Shown: positions 43,912-53,655, counted from the stretch's first letter. The stretch: DNA of 64,000 nucleotides from Fervidobacterium sp. (GCA_026419195.1 JANZZV010000004.1:124001-188000), one strand, 5' to 3'. The notes: generated by a model from the letters alone, not told the origin. Made by a program: numbers and translations.

Positions 43912-46557
43912 TTAGCTTCTGTATTTAATACTTGCTTGTGCAGCAGCAAGTCTTGCAACTGGAATTCTGTATGGTGAAGCACTCACATAATCGAGCTTTG
44001 TCTGGGCAAAGAACATTATTGATTTTGGATCTCCACCATGTTCTCCACAAACTCCACATTTAAGATTTGGTTTGACAGATTTACCCTTTTCTGTTGCCAA
44101 CTTAACAAGTTGTCCAACACCTTCTGTATCTATGTGTTTGAACGGATCGTCTTCAAGTATACCTTTCTCAAGGTACTCCGGCAGGAATTTACCAACATCG
44201 TCACGGCTAAATCCAAACGTCATTTGTGTAAGATCGTTAGTACCAAAGCTGAAGAAATCTGCCTCTTGCGCAATTTGATCAGCTGTAACAGCAGCCCTTG
44301 GTACCTCAATCATTGTACCAACAAGGTATTTAAGGTCCACACCGTGTTCTTTAAGGAGTGCATCTGCTGTCTCAATTACCACTTTCTTTATATAATTCAA
44401 TTCGTTAACATGTCCTACGAGTGGAATCATTATTTCTGGTACAACTTCTATTCCTTCTTCTTTCTTAAGTTCTATAGCTGCAAGTATTATAGCTTTTGTT
44501 TGCATCACAGCAATTTCTGGATATGTAATAACAAGTCTCACGCCTCTGTGCCCAAGCATTGGATTAAGTTCATGGAGTTGTTCGACGACTTTTTTAAGTT
44601 CATCAACAGTTGTCCCTATCTGTTGAGCAACTTCTAACATCTGATCTTCCTCTTGAGGTAAGAATTCATGAAGTGGTGGATCTATAAGTCTTATTGTAAC
44701 TGGATAACCTTTCATTTCCCTGAACAATCCTTTGAAATCTTCTTTTTGGAGTGGCAACAATTCCGCAAGAGCTGCTTCTCTTTCTTCAACTGTCCTGGCA
44801 ACAATCATTCTTCTGACTTTTGGAATTCTATCTTTTTCAAAGAACATGTGCTCTGTTCTGCAGAGTCCTATACCTTCTGCTCCAAACTCTCTTGCCACTT
44901 TTGCATCTCTTGGAACATCAGCGTTTGCTCTGACACCAAGTTTTCTAAACTCGTCAGCCCAAGCTAAAAGTTCGGCAACTGGTCCTTCAAGTCCTCTTGG
45001 TTTAACTGTAGTTATTTTACCAAGGAAAACCTCACCAGTTGTACCGTCTATAGACAGCCATTCGCCTTCTTTTACAATAATATCTCCAACTTTGAGATAT
45101 CCTTCTTCTTCATTCACAAATATGCTTTCTGCACCGACTACTGCTGGTTTACCAAGTCCTCTTGCAACAACTGCTGCGTGCGATGTCATCCCACCACGTG
45201 CTGTAAGTATACCTTCTGCAGCATTCATACCGCCAACATCTTCCGGACTTGTTTCAGGTCTGGCAAGCAAGACTTTTTCACCAGCTTCCGCTGCTTTTTC
45301 TGCCTTGTGAGCATCAAAATATACTTTACCAGTTGCTGCACCTGGTGAAGCAGGTAATCCTCTAGCGATAATCTTCGCATTCTTCCTTTCATTTTCATCG
45401 AATTTTGGATGTAAAACCCTTTCAATATCGCTTGGTTGCACCCTAAGCACTGCTGTTTTCTTATCGATAAGTCCTTCGTGAACCATATCAACAGCAATTC
45501 TAATTGCTGCTTGGCTTGTTCTTTTTGCGTTCCTTGTTTGTAAAATGTAAAGCTTGTTCTTTTCCACCGTGAATTCGATATCCTGCATATCTTTGAAGTA
45601 AGCTTCTAATCTATCCATTATGCTGATTAGTTCTTCGTAAGCTTGTGGCATCATTTCCTTCATCTTTTCAAGTGGATAAGGGGTTCGTATACCAGCAACA
45701 ACATCCTCACCTTGCGCATTTGGTAAAAATTCTCCATAGTGAACTTTTTCTCCTGTGTTTGGATCTCTTGTGAAACAGACACCTGTACCACTGTCATCGC
45801 CCATGTTACCAAAAACCATAGCTACAATGTTTACTGCAGTACCGAGCAATTGTCCTTCCTTTATGCCATGGATTTCCCTGTACTTGATTGCCCTATCACT
45901 CATCCACGACCAAATGACTGCCTCTATAGCAGCCCAAAGTTGCTTGTACACATCTTGTGGAAATTCCTTGTCGTATTTTTTGTAAATTTCTTTGTAAATT
46001 TCAACAAGTTTTTTGAGATCATCAGCATCAAGTTCGGTATCAAGTTTCACACCTTTTTTGGCTTTCATTTCAGAAAGCGCATTTTCAAAATCCGCATGGG
46101 GGATTCCAAGGGCTGTGTCACCGAACATTTGAAGGAACCTTCTGTAAGAGTCGTAAGCAAATCTTTCGTTGTTTGTCATTTCAACAAGACCCTTAACAGT
46201 TTCATCGTTAAGTCCAAGGTTAAGAATCGTATCCATCATACCAGGCATAGAGATAGCTGCACCAGATCTAACGGAAACAAGTAGCGGTTTCTTTGGATCT
46301 CCAAAGCCTTTTCCTGTTACTGCCTCAAGTTCTTTCATTGCCTTATCAACTTGTTCTTTCAACTCAGTTGGATAAGTTCTGTTGTTGTCATAATAATACT
46401 TACAAACTTCTGCTGATATAGTAAAGCCGGGAGGCACCGGTACACCTGCATTTGTCATTTCTGCAAGATTTGCACCTTTACCACCAAGAATATCCTTCAT
46501 CTGGGCGGTACCTTCTGCCTTTCCATTAGCAAAGAAATAAACCCACTTTTTACTCAT
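43912..46557 (-). CDS. ppdK: pyruvate, phosphate dikinase
   Basis: An 881-residue PPDK that interconverts pyruvate, ATP and phosphate with PEP, AMP and PPi. The nucleotide-binding N-terminal part has GGKGANLAEM; the swivelling His domain has GGMTSHAAVVARGLGKPAVVG; the C-terminal PEP domain ends with GVCGEHGGDP, which carries the catalytic Cys. Full length. ATG 46557 is preferred with GGAGG seven bases upstream. In Thermotogales the enzyme probably works in glycolysis or PPi recycling. Own terminator; monocistronic. Confidence 0.96.
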   Translation of the reverse strand: MSKKWVYFFANGKAEGTAQMKDILGGKGANLAEMTNAGVPVPPGFTISAEVCKYYYDNNRTYPTELKEQVDKAMKELEAVTGKGFGDPKKPLLVSVRSGAAISMPGMMDTILNLGLNDETVKGLVEMTNNERFAYDSYRRFLQMFGDTALGIPHADFENALSEMKAKKGVKLDTELDADDLKKLVEIYKEIYKKYDKEFPQDVYKQLWAAIEAVIWSWMSDRAIKYREIHGIKEGQLLGTAVNIVAMVFGNMGDDSGTGVCFTRDPNTGEKVHYGEFLPNAQGEDVVAGIRTPYPLEKMKEMMPQAYEELISIMDRLEAYFKDMQDIEFTVEKNKLYILQTRNAKRTSQAAIRIAVDMVHEGLIDKKTAVLRVQPSDIERVLHPKFDENERKNAKIIARGLPASPGAATGKVYFDAHKAEKAAEAGEKVLLARPETSPEDVGGMNAAEGILTARGGMTSHAAVVARGLGKPAVVGAESIFVNEEEGYLKVGDIIVKEGEWLSIDGTTGEVFLGKITTVKPRGLEGPVAELLAWADEFRKLGVRANADVPRDAKVAREFGAEGIGLCRTEHMFFEKDRIPKVRRMIVARTVEEREAALAELLPLQKEDFKGLFREMKGYPVTIRLIDPPLHEFLPQEEDQMLEVAQQIGTTVDELKKVVEQLHELNPMLGHRGVRLVITYPEIAVMQTKAIILAAIELKKEEGIEVVPEIMIPLVGHVNELNYIKKVVIETADALLKEHGVDLKYLVGTMIEVPRAAVTADQIAQEADFFSFGTNDLTQMTFGFSRDDVGKFLPEYLEKGILEDDPFKHIDTEGVGQLVKLATEKGKSVKPNLKCGVCGEHGGDPKSIMFFAQTKLDYVSASPYRIPVARLAAAQASIKYRS

Positions 46558-46768
46558 TTTCACACCTCCACATAAAAAATTCTGAAAAAGGTCCTGTTTA
46601 ATTTTATCATACTTCTTATTGCTCTCGTATACACTATGTGATAAATTGTTTTTTTCTTTTTTGTTAATTCCAGAAAAAACTCGCCTGAAGCGCGCTTATA
46701 ATTGTATTATAATTGTATAATTTAAAATGAAACGTGTTTTAACTAATCTGAAAAAAGTGAGGTGTGTG

Positions 46769-47776
46769 ATGTTGATACTAAATAACACTGTATTTAAAAC
46801 TATTCTGTTTAGTATTATATCATTCTTCTTGCTGAGTTACTATAACTCTTTCAAAATTGTAGACAAACTCAGAAAAGATGCGAAATTTGTTAAAGTAAGT
46901 GGTATAGACATAGCTTACAGAGAATTTGGGAAGGAAAATACACATTCTGGTACAGTTGTTTTTCTCCATGGCTTTACTGGCTCCTCTGCTGATTGGGGCT
47001 ACATAATAGGTAGCGTTTCTAAAAATTACCATTGTATAGCTATAGATATTCCTCCGTTCGGACTCTCAGGAAAGTCAAAAGAGTTCGACTACTCAGATAG
47101 AAATATTGTAGATGCGCTAATTGAGACCTTAAATAAGCTAAAAATAGAAAAATTCACACTCGTTGGACATTCGATGGGAGGATATCTATCTATCCTTATC
47201 TCAAATAGGATCCCGGAAAAAATAAATAGTCTTATCCTAGTAGACAGTGCATTTAACTATCCCATAGAAAGTCAGACTGATGCAATTAACTTGCAAATAT
47301 CACAGCCAACTAATCGTACAATTTTCTTAGATTCTCCTATTGAGTTTTCAATTTTACTTGATATTGGACTGAAAATATACCCACTCTTGAAGTATGTATA
47401 CACTTCGGTAGTTGGTGAAGCAAACGTCCTACAAACTAAACATTTTGACCTTCTATTTTCACAAAATTTCTTCTTACCCGGTGAAATCCTTGTTAAATTC
47501 TCTATCGATAAGTTGAATCAAAAAATTGAAACAGTTGACTTCTCTAAATTCTTATTTCCTACGTTAATCATTTACGGTGAAAACGATAACGTTACTCCCC
47601 CTAAAATAGGTGAATTCTTCCACAGTGTATTACCAAACTCGCAGTTCGTTTTGTTACCTAACGAAGGACATATGCCGTTATTCAACGAAACTATTGTGGA
47701 GAAAATAATGCAATTTTTGGAAAAAAATAAAAATTGTCGGGAGTTCCCCGACAACCATATAAAACCAATGTTTTAA
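46769..47776 (+). CDS. membrane-anchored alpha/beta hydrolase
   Basis: About 335 residues. An N-terminal helix (about 9-26) anchors it. The hydrolase fold shows an oxyanion region FLHGFTGSSADW, a nucleophile elbow GHSMGGYL, an acid in YGENDNVTPP and a late His in NEGHMPLF. Esterase or lipase activity is likely; the substrate is unknown. GAGGTGTG precedes ATG 46769 (an ATG at 46727 is less well placed). Three TATAAT-like hexamers lie at 46697-46721. The last codons contain the terminator hairpin of the convergent fab operon. Confidence 0.85.
   Translation: MLILNNTVFKTILFSIISFFLLSYYNSFKIVDKLRKDAKFVKVSGIDIAYREFGKENTHSGTVVFLHGFTGSSADWGYIIGSVSKNYHCIAIDIPPFGLSGKSKEFDYSDRNIVDALIETLNKLKIEKFTLVGHSMGGYLSILISNRIPEKINSLILVDSAFNYPIESQTDAINLQISQPTNRTIFLDSPIEFSILLDIGLKIYPLLKYVYTSVVGEANVLQTKHFDLLFSQNFFLPGEILVKFSIDKLNQKIETVDFSKFLFPTLIIYGENDNVTPPKIGEFFHSVLPNSQFVLLPNEGHMPLFNETIVEKIMQFLEKNKNCREFPDNHIKPMF
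47721..47754 (-). terminator. fab operon terminator inside a convergent coding region
   Basis: On the minus strand the TTGTCGGG / CCCGACAA stem is followed by TTTTTATTTTTTT. It lies 43 bp beyond fabG and inside the C-terminal codons of the alpha/beta hydrolase gene. Confidence 0.85.
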
Positions 47777-47796
47777 ATCAGATTTCAGAGAGGAGC

Positions 47797-48495
47797 TTAC
47801 AATTCCATGCCACCATCAATTACAATCACTTGACCATTAATATAAGTACCGTCTGTTACAAGAAACCTTACAAGTTTTGCAACTTCTTCTGGTTTACCAA
47901 ATCTGCGCATCGATATCTTTTCTAAAGCCACTTTTTTTACTTCATCCGGTAATTTTTCAGTCATAGGAGTCTCTATAAAACCTGGTGCAACAGCATTCAC
48001 ACGTACATTTTTCCGACCAAATTCCTTTGCCAAAGATTTGGTAAGACCTATTAATCCCGCTTTCGAAGCTGCGTAATTTGCCTGACCTACGTTTCCTTCA
48101 ATACCTACAACAGAAGATACGTTGATGATATTTCCTTCATTCTTAACAATTTCTCGAATGCAACTTTTTATCATATTAAATGCACCAGTAAGATTTGTAT
48201 TCAAGACTTCGTCCCAATCCTTATAACTCATCCTGTACAAAATGTTGTCCTTTGTAATACCTGCGTTGTTAATGAGTATGTCAATCCGCCCATATTTTGC
48301 GATGACGTTTTCAATAGCATTCTCAACAGCTTCTCTGTTTGTTATATCAACAATATACTCATTTCCTTCGCCAGAAGGTGAGTAGTTGAAACCAACTACC
48401 ATGCAGCCTTCTTCTGACAATTCCTTAACTATAGCTCTCCCAATTCCTCCAGACGCACCTGTAACTATAGCTACTTTACCCTCAAGTTTCTTCAT
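47797..48495 (-). CDS. fabG: 3-oxoacyl-ACP reductase FabG
   Basis: A 232-residue short-chain dehydrogenase. The NADPH motif is GASGGIGRA, NNAG follows, and the catalytic triad is Ser in SSVVG with Tyr-x3-Lys in YAASK. The ending VIDGGM is typical. It performs the first reduction of each elongation round. It overlaps bioY by 14 bp behind GGAGGAATTG. Last gene of the operon. Confidence 0.95.
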   Translation of the reverse strand: MKKLEGKVAIVTGASGGIGRAIVKELSEEGCMVVGFNYSPSGEGNEYIVDITNREAVENAIENVIAKYGRIDILINNAGITKDNILYRMSYKDWDEVLNTNLTGAFNMIKSCIREIVKNEGNIINVSSVVGIEGNVGQANYAASKAGLIGLTKSLAKEFGRKNVRVNAVAPGFIETPMTEKLPDEVKKVALEKISMRRFGKPEEVAKLVRFLVTDGTYINGQVIVIDGGMEL

Positions 48496-49012
48496 TTACA
48501 ATTCCTCCTATTATTTTCTCGCTCTTTTTCCATACATACAGTGCAATGAACATTTTAACAAGATCAATTGGAACAAATGGTAAAACTCCAAGCATAAAAG
48601 CTTTTATAAAACTATTTATAGACACACCAAGCCATATCCAACCTAATAGGTAAACAATCAATAAACCAACCATACCTGCCAAAAATTGATTACTTTTTTT
48701 CAAAAAACTGATAGCGAAAGCAGATATTGGAAACGCCCAAAGATATCCTGCAGTAGGTCCTACGAGATGTTGTGCACCACCTGAAAAATTTGCAAAGACA
48801 GGCAGACCTGCACCACCAAGAGTTAAATAAAGTAACATCGAAATAAGGGCATCATAAGGTTTGAGCATAAACCCTGCTAAGAAAATAAACAACATCTGCA
48901 AAGTTATAGGTACATTTCCTATAGGTATAGAAATTTGTGCTCCTATCGCTGTTAATGCAGTAAACATAGGAATGAACACAACACGAAAGATTCTATCCTT
49001 TTTATCTTTCAT
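48482..49012 (-). CDS. bioY: biotin transporter substrate-binding subunit BioY
   Basis: A 176-residue ECF S-component with six helices. The family segments GNVPITLQ and GGAGLPVFANFSGG are visible, along with GPTAGYLWAFP. ATG 49012 is selected behind CAGGAGGCG. No bioM/bioN ATPase or T-component is adjacent. Placement between fabD and fabG couples biotin uptake to fatty-acid synthesis, because acetyl-CoA carboxylase needs biotin; this suggests that the strain relies on external biotin. Confidence 0.93.
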   Translation of the reverse strand: MKDKKDRIFRVVFIPMFTALTAIGAQISIPIGNVPITLQMLFIFLAGFMLKPYDALISMLLYLTLGGAGLPVFANFSGGAQHLVGPTAGYLWAFPISAFAISFLKKSNQFLAGMVGLLIVYLLGWIWLGVSINSFIKAFMLGVLPFVPIDLVKMFIALYVWKKSEKIIGGIVNEET

Positions 49013-49901
49013 CAAGAACGCCTCCTGTAACAAAGGCTGTAAAGTGTTTTGCGTTAAGCTTTGCTTTCTTAAGCATAGATGTCAAGACATTTTTAGGCCC
49101 CACTTCTACAAATTCTTCTACGCCAAGTTCAACAAATCTGTCAATCGATTGTTTCCAGTACACTGGTCCACTGATCTGCTCAAGTATATAATGTTTAATA
49201 TGCTCAGGATCTGTAACTTCTTTTGCTATACTGTTCATAACTATTGGAAACTTTGGAGTTTTGAATTTTATATGTTCAACTTCCCTTATCATATTTTCTC
49301 GAGCTTTGTCAAGGAATGGTGTGTGGAAAGGTCCGGATACTTTTAGCTCTATAGCTCTTAACCCTTGATTAGTTACATCTGCCACAAATTTTTTTACACT
49401 CTCAGTTTTTCCGCTAACCACTATTTGATCCGCTGAATTATAGTTAGCTATGTATAATTCATCATAATTACTTAACAACTCTTGTACTCTTTCAGCTGGA
49501 ACACCAAGTACAGCTGCCATACTACCCTCACCAGGTCTAATAGCTTGCGATATGTACTCTCCTCTTTTTCTCACCAAATATATTCCAGTTTCAAAATCGT
49601 AAACACCAGCAACAGCAAGTGCCGTATATTCACCAAGGCTGTGTCCAGCAACAAAATTTGGTAAAATTTTCTTTTGCAATTCAACATAGGCAACATAACT
49701 TGCAAGAAAAATAGCAGGTTGCGCGTTTTCTGTAATCTTCAGTATCTCTTCATCCCCGTCCATTATCTCAACAATATCGAAACCAAGTACATCTATAGCT
49801 TTTTGTGCGTATTCATCCCATGATGGATATACCGAAAAATCGGTTGCCATGCCGCTGTATTGGGAACCTTGTCCAGGAAAAATAAAAGCCCTATTTGACA
49901 T
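49002..49901 (-). CDS. fabD: malonyl-CoA:ACP transacylase FabD
   Basis: A 299-residue transacylase that loads malonate onto ACP. The start IFPGQGSQYSGM, the active-site Ser in GHSLGEYTALAVAG, and the late His in SGPFHTPFL are visible. ATG 49901 is preferred behind GAGGTGAATGCGT; ATG 49907 is too close to the ribosome site. It overlaps both neighbours, fabK (11 bp) and bioY (11 bp). Confidence 0.95.
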   Translation of the reverse strand: MSNRAFIFPGQGSQYSGMATDFSVYPSWDEYAQKAIDVLGFDIVEIMDGDEEILKITENAQPAIFLASYVAYVELQKKILPNFVAGHSLGEYTALAVAGVYDFETGIYLVRKRGEYISQAIRPGEGSMAAVLGVPAERVQELLSNYDELYIANYNSADQIVVSGKTESVKKFVADVTNQGLRAIELKVSGPFHTPFLDKARENMIREVEHIKFKTPKFPIVMNSIAKEVTDPEHIKHYILEQISGPVYWKQSIDRFVELGVEEFVEVGPKNVLTSMLKKAKLNAKHFTAFVTGGVLDER

Positions 49902-50865
49902 ACGCATTCACCTCTTTCATTTGCAGTCTTAGCTTACTGTGTTCCTGATTTAAGTTCTCGACTGCCTTAAAGAATTCATTCATAATATCTCTTATAACTT
50001 CCTCAACACATTTAATCTCATTTATGAGTCCAACACATTGTCCAGCCATGAATGAACCTTCGTCTATGTTGCCGTCGATAACGGCTTTTCTCAAGCTACC
50101 GACTAACAATTCTTCTGCTTCTTGTAAGTTCTTCACTTCAAGTTCACGGATCTTCTTTGCAAACTTTGTTTCAATCACCCTTGCCGGATGACCAAGTGTG
50201 GCACCTGTTACAATGGTATCTCTTATTCCTGATTTAATTATCAATCTTTTGAAATTCTCATGTGTATCAGCTTCCAAAGTAGCTATAAACCTTGTCCCCA
50301 TTTGAATACCTTCTGCGCCCAGAGCAAACATAGCAGCCATTGCTTTACCATCCGCAATTCCGCCAGCTGCTATAACTGGAATACTAACAACTTTACAAAC
50401 AGCATTTACAAGCACAAGAGTAGTCACTTCGCCTATGTGTCCACCGGATTCCATACCCTCAGCTATGACTGCGTCAGCCCCAATGCGTTCCATCATCTTA
50501 GCCATGCTATCTGAAGCTACTACAGGAATAACTTTTATACCGGCCTGCTTTAGCTTTGAAATGTATTTTGATGGATTTCCTGCTCCAAATGTTACGACAG
50601 GAACCTGTTTTTTTATCACAACTTCAACAAGTTCGTCTGCAAACGGTGAAACAAGAATTATGTTTACACCAAAAGGTTTATCGGTAAGTGCTTTTGTTTG
50701 CTCGATAGCAATTTCAAGATGTTCTGCCTTCATCGGACCAGAGCCTATTATTCCAAGTCCTCCAGCGTTTGAAACTGCGGCAGCTAACTTTGGAGTACCC
50801 GCCCATGACATACCACCCATAATTATTGGATACTTTATGTCAAGCATTTTGCACACTCTATTCAT
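49891..50865 (-). CDS. fabK: FMN-dependent enoyl-ACP reductase FabK
   Basis: A 324-residue nitronate-monooxygenase-fold enzyme reducing enoyl-ACP with NAD(P)H. YPIIMGGMSWAGTPKLAAAVSNAGG, GADAVIAEGMESGGHIG and PVIAAGGIADG (FMN phosphate site) place it in the FabK group, and the operon supports that over nitronate monooxygenase. ATG 50865 follows GCAGGTG; the in-frame extension to 50910 lies inside fabZ. It overlaps fabZ by eight bases. Confidence 0.93.
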   Translation of the reverse strand: MNRVCKMLDIKYPIIMGGMSWAGTPKLAAAVSNAGGLGIIGSGPMKAEHLEIAIEQTKALTDKPFGVNIILVSPFADELVEVVIKKQVPVVTFGAGNPSKYISKLKQAGIKVIPVVASDSMAKMMERIGADAVIAEGMESGGHIGEVTTLVLVNAVCKVVSIPVIAAGGIADGKAMAAMFALGAEGIQMGTRFIATLEADTHENFKRLIIKSGIRDTIVTGATLGHPARVIETKFAKKIRELEVKNLQEAEELLVGSLRKAVIDGNIDEGSFMAGQCVGLINEIKCVEEVIRDIMNEFFKAVENLNQEHSKLRLQMKEVNAYVK

Positions 50866-51328
50866 CTGAAACACCTGCCAGTTTTTGAAGATTACCTTCT
50901 TTCGTACCAACCATCAACTTAGCTTTTGCAACAACCTGACTTTCCACGTAAGCTTTCGCATCGATAATAGCAATTGTTCCTTTTCTCTCTAACACTTTCG
51001 CGTGATAAACAAGTTCACATGTTGGTCTGACCTCTTTCTTAAATCTTGCCTCGTCAATACCCAAGAAAAGAGGGATAGGATTATTTTTCAACTTACTTAA
51101 TAAAAGCACACCGGCACTTTGCGCAAGTCCTTCGATTATGTATACCCCTGGATAGATAGGATAACCTGGAAAATGCCCTTTTAGGACTGGTTCATTAATA
51201 TCTATATATTTTCTTGCGATAATATAATCTTCTCCCATTTCAATCACTTCATCAACAAGCAATATAGGTTCTCTATGAGGTAAAATTTTCATTATCTCTT
51301 CTTTTTTCATAACAACACTTTCATTCAT
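50858..51328 (-). CDS. fabZ: 3-hydroxyacyl-ACP dehydratase FabZ
   Basis: About 156 residues of hot-dog fold. The active-site His lies in KGHFPGYPIYPGV; LPHREPILLVDEV is the typical start. ATG 51328 overlaps the fabF stop, giving coupled translation; ATG 51310 (MKKEE) is an alternative and would match the usual 140-150 residue length. It dehydrates 3-hydroxyacyl-ACP between FabG and FabK. Confidence 0.93.
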   Translation of the reverse strand: MNESVVMKKEEIMKILPHREPILLVDEVIEMGEDYIIARKYIDINEPVLKGHFPGYPIYPGVYIIEGLAQSAGVLLLSKLKNNPIPLFLGIDEARFKKEVRPTCELVYHAKVLERKGTIAIIDAKAYVESQVVAKAKLMVGTKEGNLQKLAGVSDE

Positions 51329-52559
51329 AAAATCCCACCACCAACGAGGCGTTGTGTCCACCAAAACCAAACGAATTCTTTACAAAATTTCTGATTTTAG
51401 CCTGAGTAGTAGATCTTGGTATATTGAAGTAATCTGGTCCATCTAAATCTTCGAGGTTTGGCATTCCGTGTACAAAATTACCATTCATCTGAAGAATAGC
51501 ACCTATAAGCTCCACAACACCAGCGGCGCCAAGTAAATGTCCAATAAGTGTTTTGGTAGAATTTACGTACAGTTTTCTCACGTGATCACCAAAAACATTC
51601 TCGATTGCTTTCAATTCAACTTCATCTCCAGCCGGTGTACTGGTGGCATGACAATTTACAAAATCGATATCACTTAGCTCAATTTGCGCATCTTCTAATG
51701 CCATCTTCATAGCTTTTGTTGAACCTTTAGCTTCCGGATCTGGTGCGCTAAAATGATATGCATCATCGTTCATGGAGAAACCTTTAATTTCTGCTATAAT
51801 GTTTGCTCCCCTGGATTTTGCAAATTCTTCAGCCTCGAGAACTATTACGCCTGCACCCTCTCCCATAACAAATCCATCCCTTGCTTTGTCAAATGGTCGA
51901 GAAGCCTTCTTAGGCTCTTCGTTCCTTGTAGATAATGCTCTCATAGAAGCAAATCCGGCAATAGGTAACGGAGCGATTGTTGCCTCTGAACCACCTGCTA
52001 TCACTACATCCGCATATCCATGTCTAATAAGCATGCTACCCAAAATTATTGAATGAATTGACGTAGCACACGCACTCACAGGTGCAAAGTTTGGACCTTT
52101 AAGTCCAAACTCCATCGCGACGATCCCACTTGCCATGTTAATTAAGATCATAGGTATTAAAAAAGGGCTAACTCTTTCAGGACCTTTTTCTCTTAACACC
52201 TCGTTTTGTTCTGAGAGCGTCAAAAATCCTCCCATGCCAGAAGAAATGACAACTCCTACTCTATCCTCAATACCAACAAAATTCAAGCCGCTCATTTCAA
52301 CTGCTTGACGAGCTGCTGCAAGCGCAAATTGAGAAAAACGATCTAACCTTTTGGCAAGCTTTTTATCCATATAATCTTCTGGTTTGAAGTCTTTAACCTC
52401 TGCAGCGATTCGAACGGGTAGATTTGTAGCATCAAAAGATGATATCTTATCAATCGCTATGTTCGTTTCCCTAAGGTTTTTCTCAAAATCTGATAATGTA
52501 CATCCAAGCGGTGAAACAACCCCCATTCCGGTAATAACTATCCTTCTTCTTAGTCCCAT
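51321..52559 (-). CDS. fabF: 3-oxoacyl-ACP synthase II FabF
   Basis: A 412-residue condensing enzyme. The catalytic Cys is in SACATSIHS, with two His in CHATSTPAGD and GHLLGAAGVVE; the start is RRIVITGMGVVSPLG. It elongates acyl chains with malonyl-ACP. ATG 52559 shares a base with the stop of the DegV gene. It is the only condensing enzyme in the window, so a FabH must be encoded elsewhere. Confidence 0.95.
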   Translation of the reverse strand: MGLRRRIVITGMGVVSPLGCTLSDFEKNLRETNIAIDKISSFDATNLPVRIAAEVKDFKPEDYMDKKLAKRLDRFSQFALAAARQAVEMSGLNFVGIEDRVGVVISSGMGGFLTLSEQNEVLREKGPERVSPFLIPMILINMASGIVAMEFGLKGPNFAPVSACATSIHSIILGSMLIRHGYADVVIAGGSEATIAPLPIAGFASMRALSTRNEEPKKASRPFDKARDGFVMGEGAGVIVLEAEEFAKSRGANIIAEIKGFSMNDDAYHFSAPDPEAKGSTKAMKMALEDAQIELSDIDFVNCHATSTPAGDEVELKAIENVFGDHVRKLYVNSTKTLIGHLLGAAGVVELIGAILQMNGNFVHGMPNLEDLDGPDYFNIPRSTTQAKIRNFVKNSFGFGGHNASLVVGFYE

Positions 52560-53407
52560 CAATCCAAATGCACCCCCTTGCCTATGACTAAACCAAATGC
52601 CTCTGGTCCCACGTGTGCTGCAATGGCAGAACCTATGTTAGTTAATCCTATTAACTGTTTCTTATAGAACTCTGAAAGTTTCTCCGCATACTTTTTAGTC
52701 TCTGGAATTGTATAGGCTCCTATCACTGAATAATCGTTTGAAAGATTTTTTGCTTCCAGGAATTTGTTGATGATATTTTGCATAGTATTTATACCTGCCT
52801 CTATGGAACGCGTTGTTCCAAGTGTGTTAACTTCTCCTTCGTTATCGGTTGTCAATATCGGCTTTAAACTGAGCATTTTACCTATCAAAGCTTTTGCTTT
52901 GCCTATTCGTCCTCCTCTGTAAAGATAGTCAAGAGTTGGTACCAAGAAAACAAGCAAGGATTCATCTACAAAACGATCTATGTCTCTTTGAGTTAAGACA
53001 CCAGTTTGCTTGACATGCTCCATAGCTCTTAGCAGTACATATCCTTGCTTTATGCAGGCTGTCTTTGAATCAAATATTTCTACGTTATTAAATTTTAAAG
53101 ATGATAGCACATTCTTAATCAAATCGTGGGTGTTACTTAGTTTTGCAGAAATTGTAATAATAAAAACTTTCTCGCTCCTAGCTGCACTTTCTTTGATTGT
53201 GCTTTCAATAACCTCTGGTTTTGGGAGAGAAGTTGTGGCCAATTCTCCAGCAAGTTCTAAACGGTAAAGCTCATTTGCATCGATTGTAACCTTATCTTCG
53301 TATTCTTTTTCTTTCAAAAACACACGCAATGGCAAGACCTTCAACTCAAATGGCAGCTTTACATCGTTTGGCAAATCATAACCTGAATCAGTAATAAAAA
53401 TGTACAC
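52559..53407 (-). CDS. DegV-family fatty-acid-binding protein
   Basis: A 282-residue DegV/FakB-type protein that binds a fatty acid in its hydrophobic groove. The start ITDSGYDLP, the TTSLPKP ligand motif and the central RGGRIGKAKALIG are visible, along with GAY and GPEAFGLVI near the C-terminus. FakB partners deliver exogenous fatty acids to a kinase (FakA); none is adjacent. Start is GTG 53407 behind GGAGGTGG. It leads the fab operon, implying a link between fatty-acid uptake and synthesis. Confidence 0.9.
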   Translation of the reverse strand: MYIFITDSGYDLPNDVKLPFELKVLPLRVFLKEKEYEDKVTIDANELYRLELAGELATTSLPKPEVIESTIKESAARSEKVFIITISAKLSNTHDLIKNVLSSLKFNNVEIFDSKTACIKQGYVLLRAMEHVKQTGVLTQRDIDRFVDESLLVFLVPTLDYLYRGGRIGKAKALIGKMLSLKPILTTDNEGEVNTLGTTRSIEAGINTMQNIINKFLEAKNLSNDYSVIGAYTIPETKKYAEKLSEFYKKQLIGLTNIGSAIAAHVGPEAFGLVIGKGVHLD

Positions 53408-53419
53408 AGAACCACCTCC

Positions 53420-53442
53420 ATATCATGAAAAATTATATCATG
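53420..53442. repeat. direct repeats in the fab operon promoter
   Basis: ATATCATG occurs at 53420 and 53435, 15 bp apart, overlapping the -10 box and start region of the fab promoter. A related ATATGATA inverted half occurs near 53478-53484 on the acpP side. Candidate lipid regulator sites. Confidence 0.45.
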
Positions 53443-53460
53443 TTCAACTTTTTTAGTCAA
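53432..53460 (-). promoter_or_regulatory. fab operon promoter
   Basis: Minus-strand -35 TTGACT (53455-53460), 17-bp spacer, -10 TATAAT (53432-53437). Confidence 0.8.
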
Positions 53461-53494
53461 TGCTAAATTTCATAAATATATGATAACTTACTTA

Positions 53495-53523
53495 TTGACA
53501 ACGAAAGATTTATATGGTAAATT
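53495..53523 (+). promoter_or_regulatory. acpP promoter candidate
   Basis: -35 TTGACA (53495-53500), 17-bp spacer, -10 TAAATT (53518-53523). The leader to acpP would be about 125 nt, long for a small gene; the -10 is weak. Confidence 0.5.
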
Positions 53524-53655
53524 AACTTTGTAAACACAATTAAAAGTGTAAAAATGTATCTATGTAAACTTTTTTACTGAGATAGTTTCACAAAACTGTT
53601 GCTATTTAAGGTAACCAAGCACGCATAGAATTTTGTCGTTAAGGGGGTATGGATC

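Noticed and set aside
44732-45310. Open frame of 192 codons opposite ppdK
   Set aside because: It lies wholly antisense to a strongly conserved enzyme, has Ser/Pro/Ala-rich composition typical of a shadow frame and no ribosome site.
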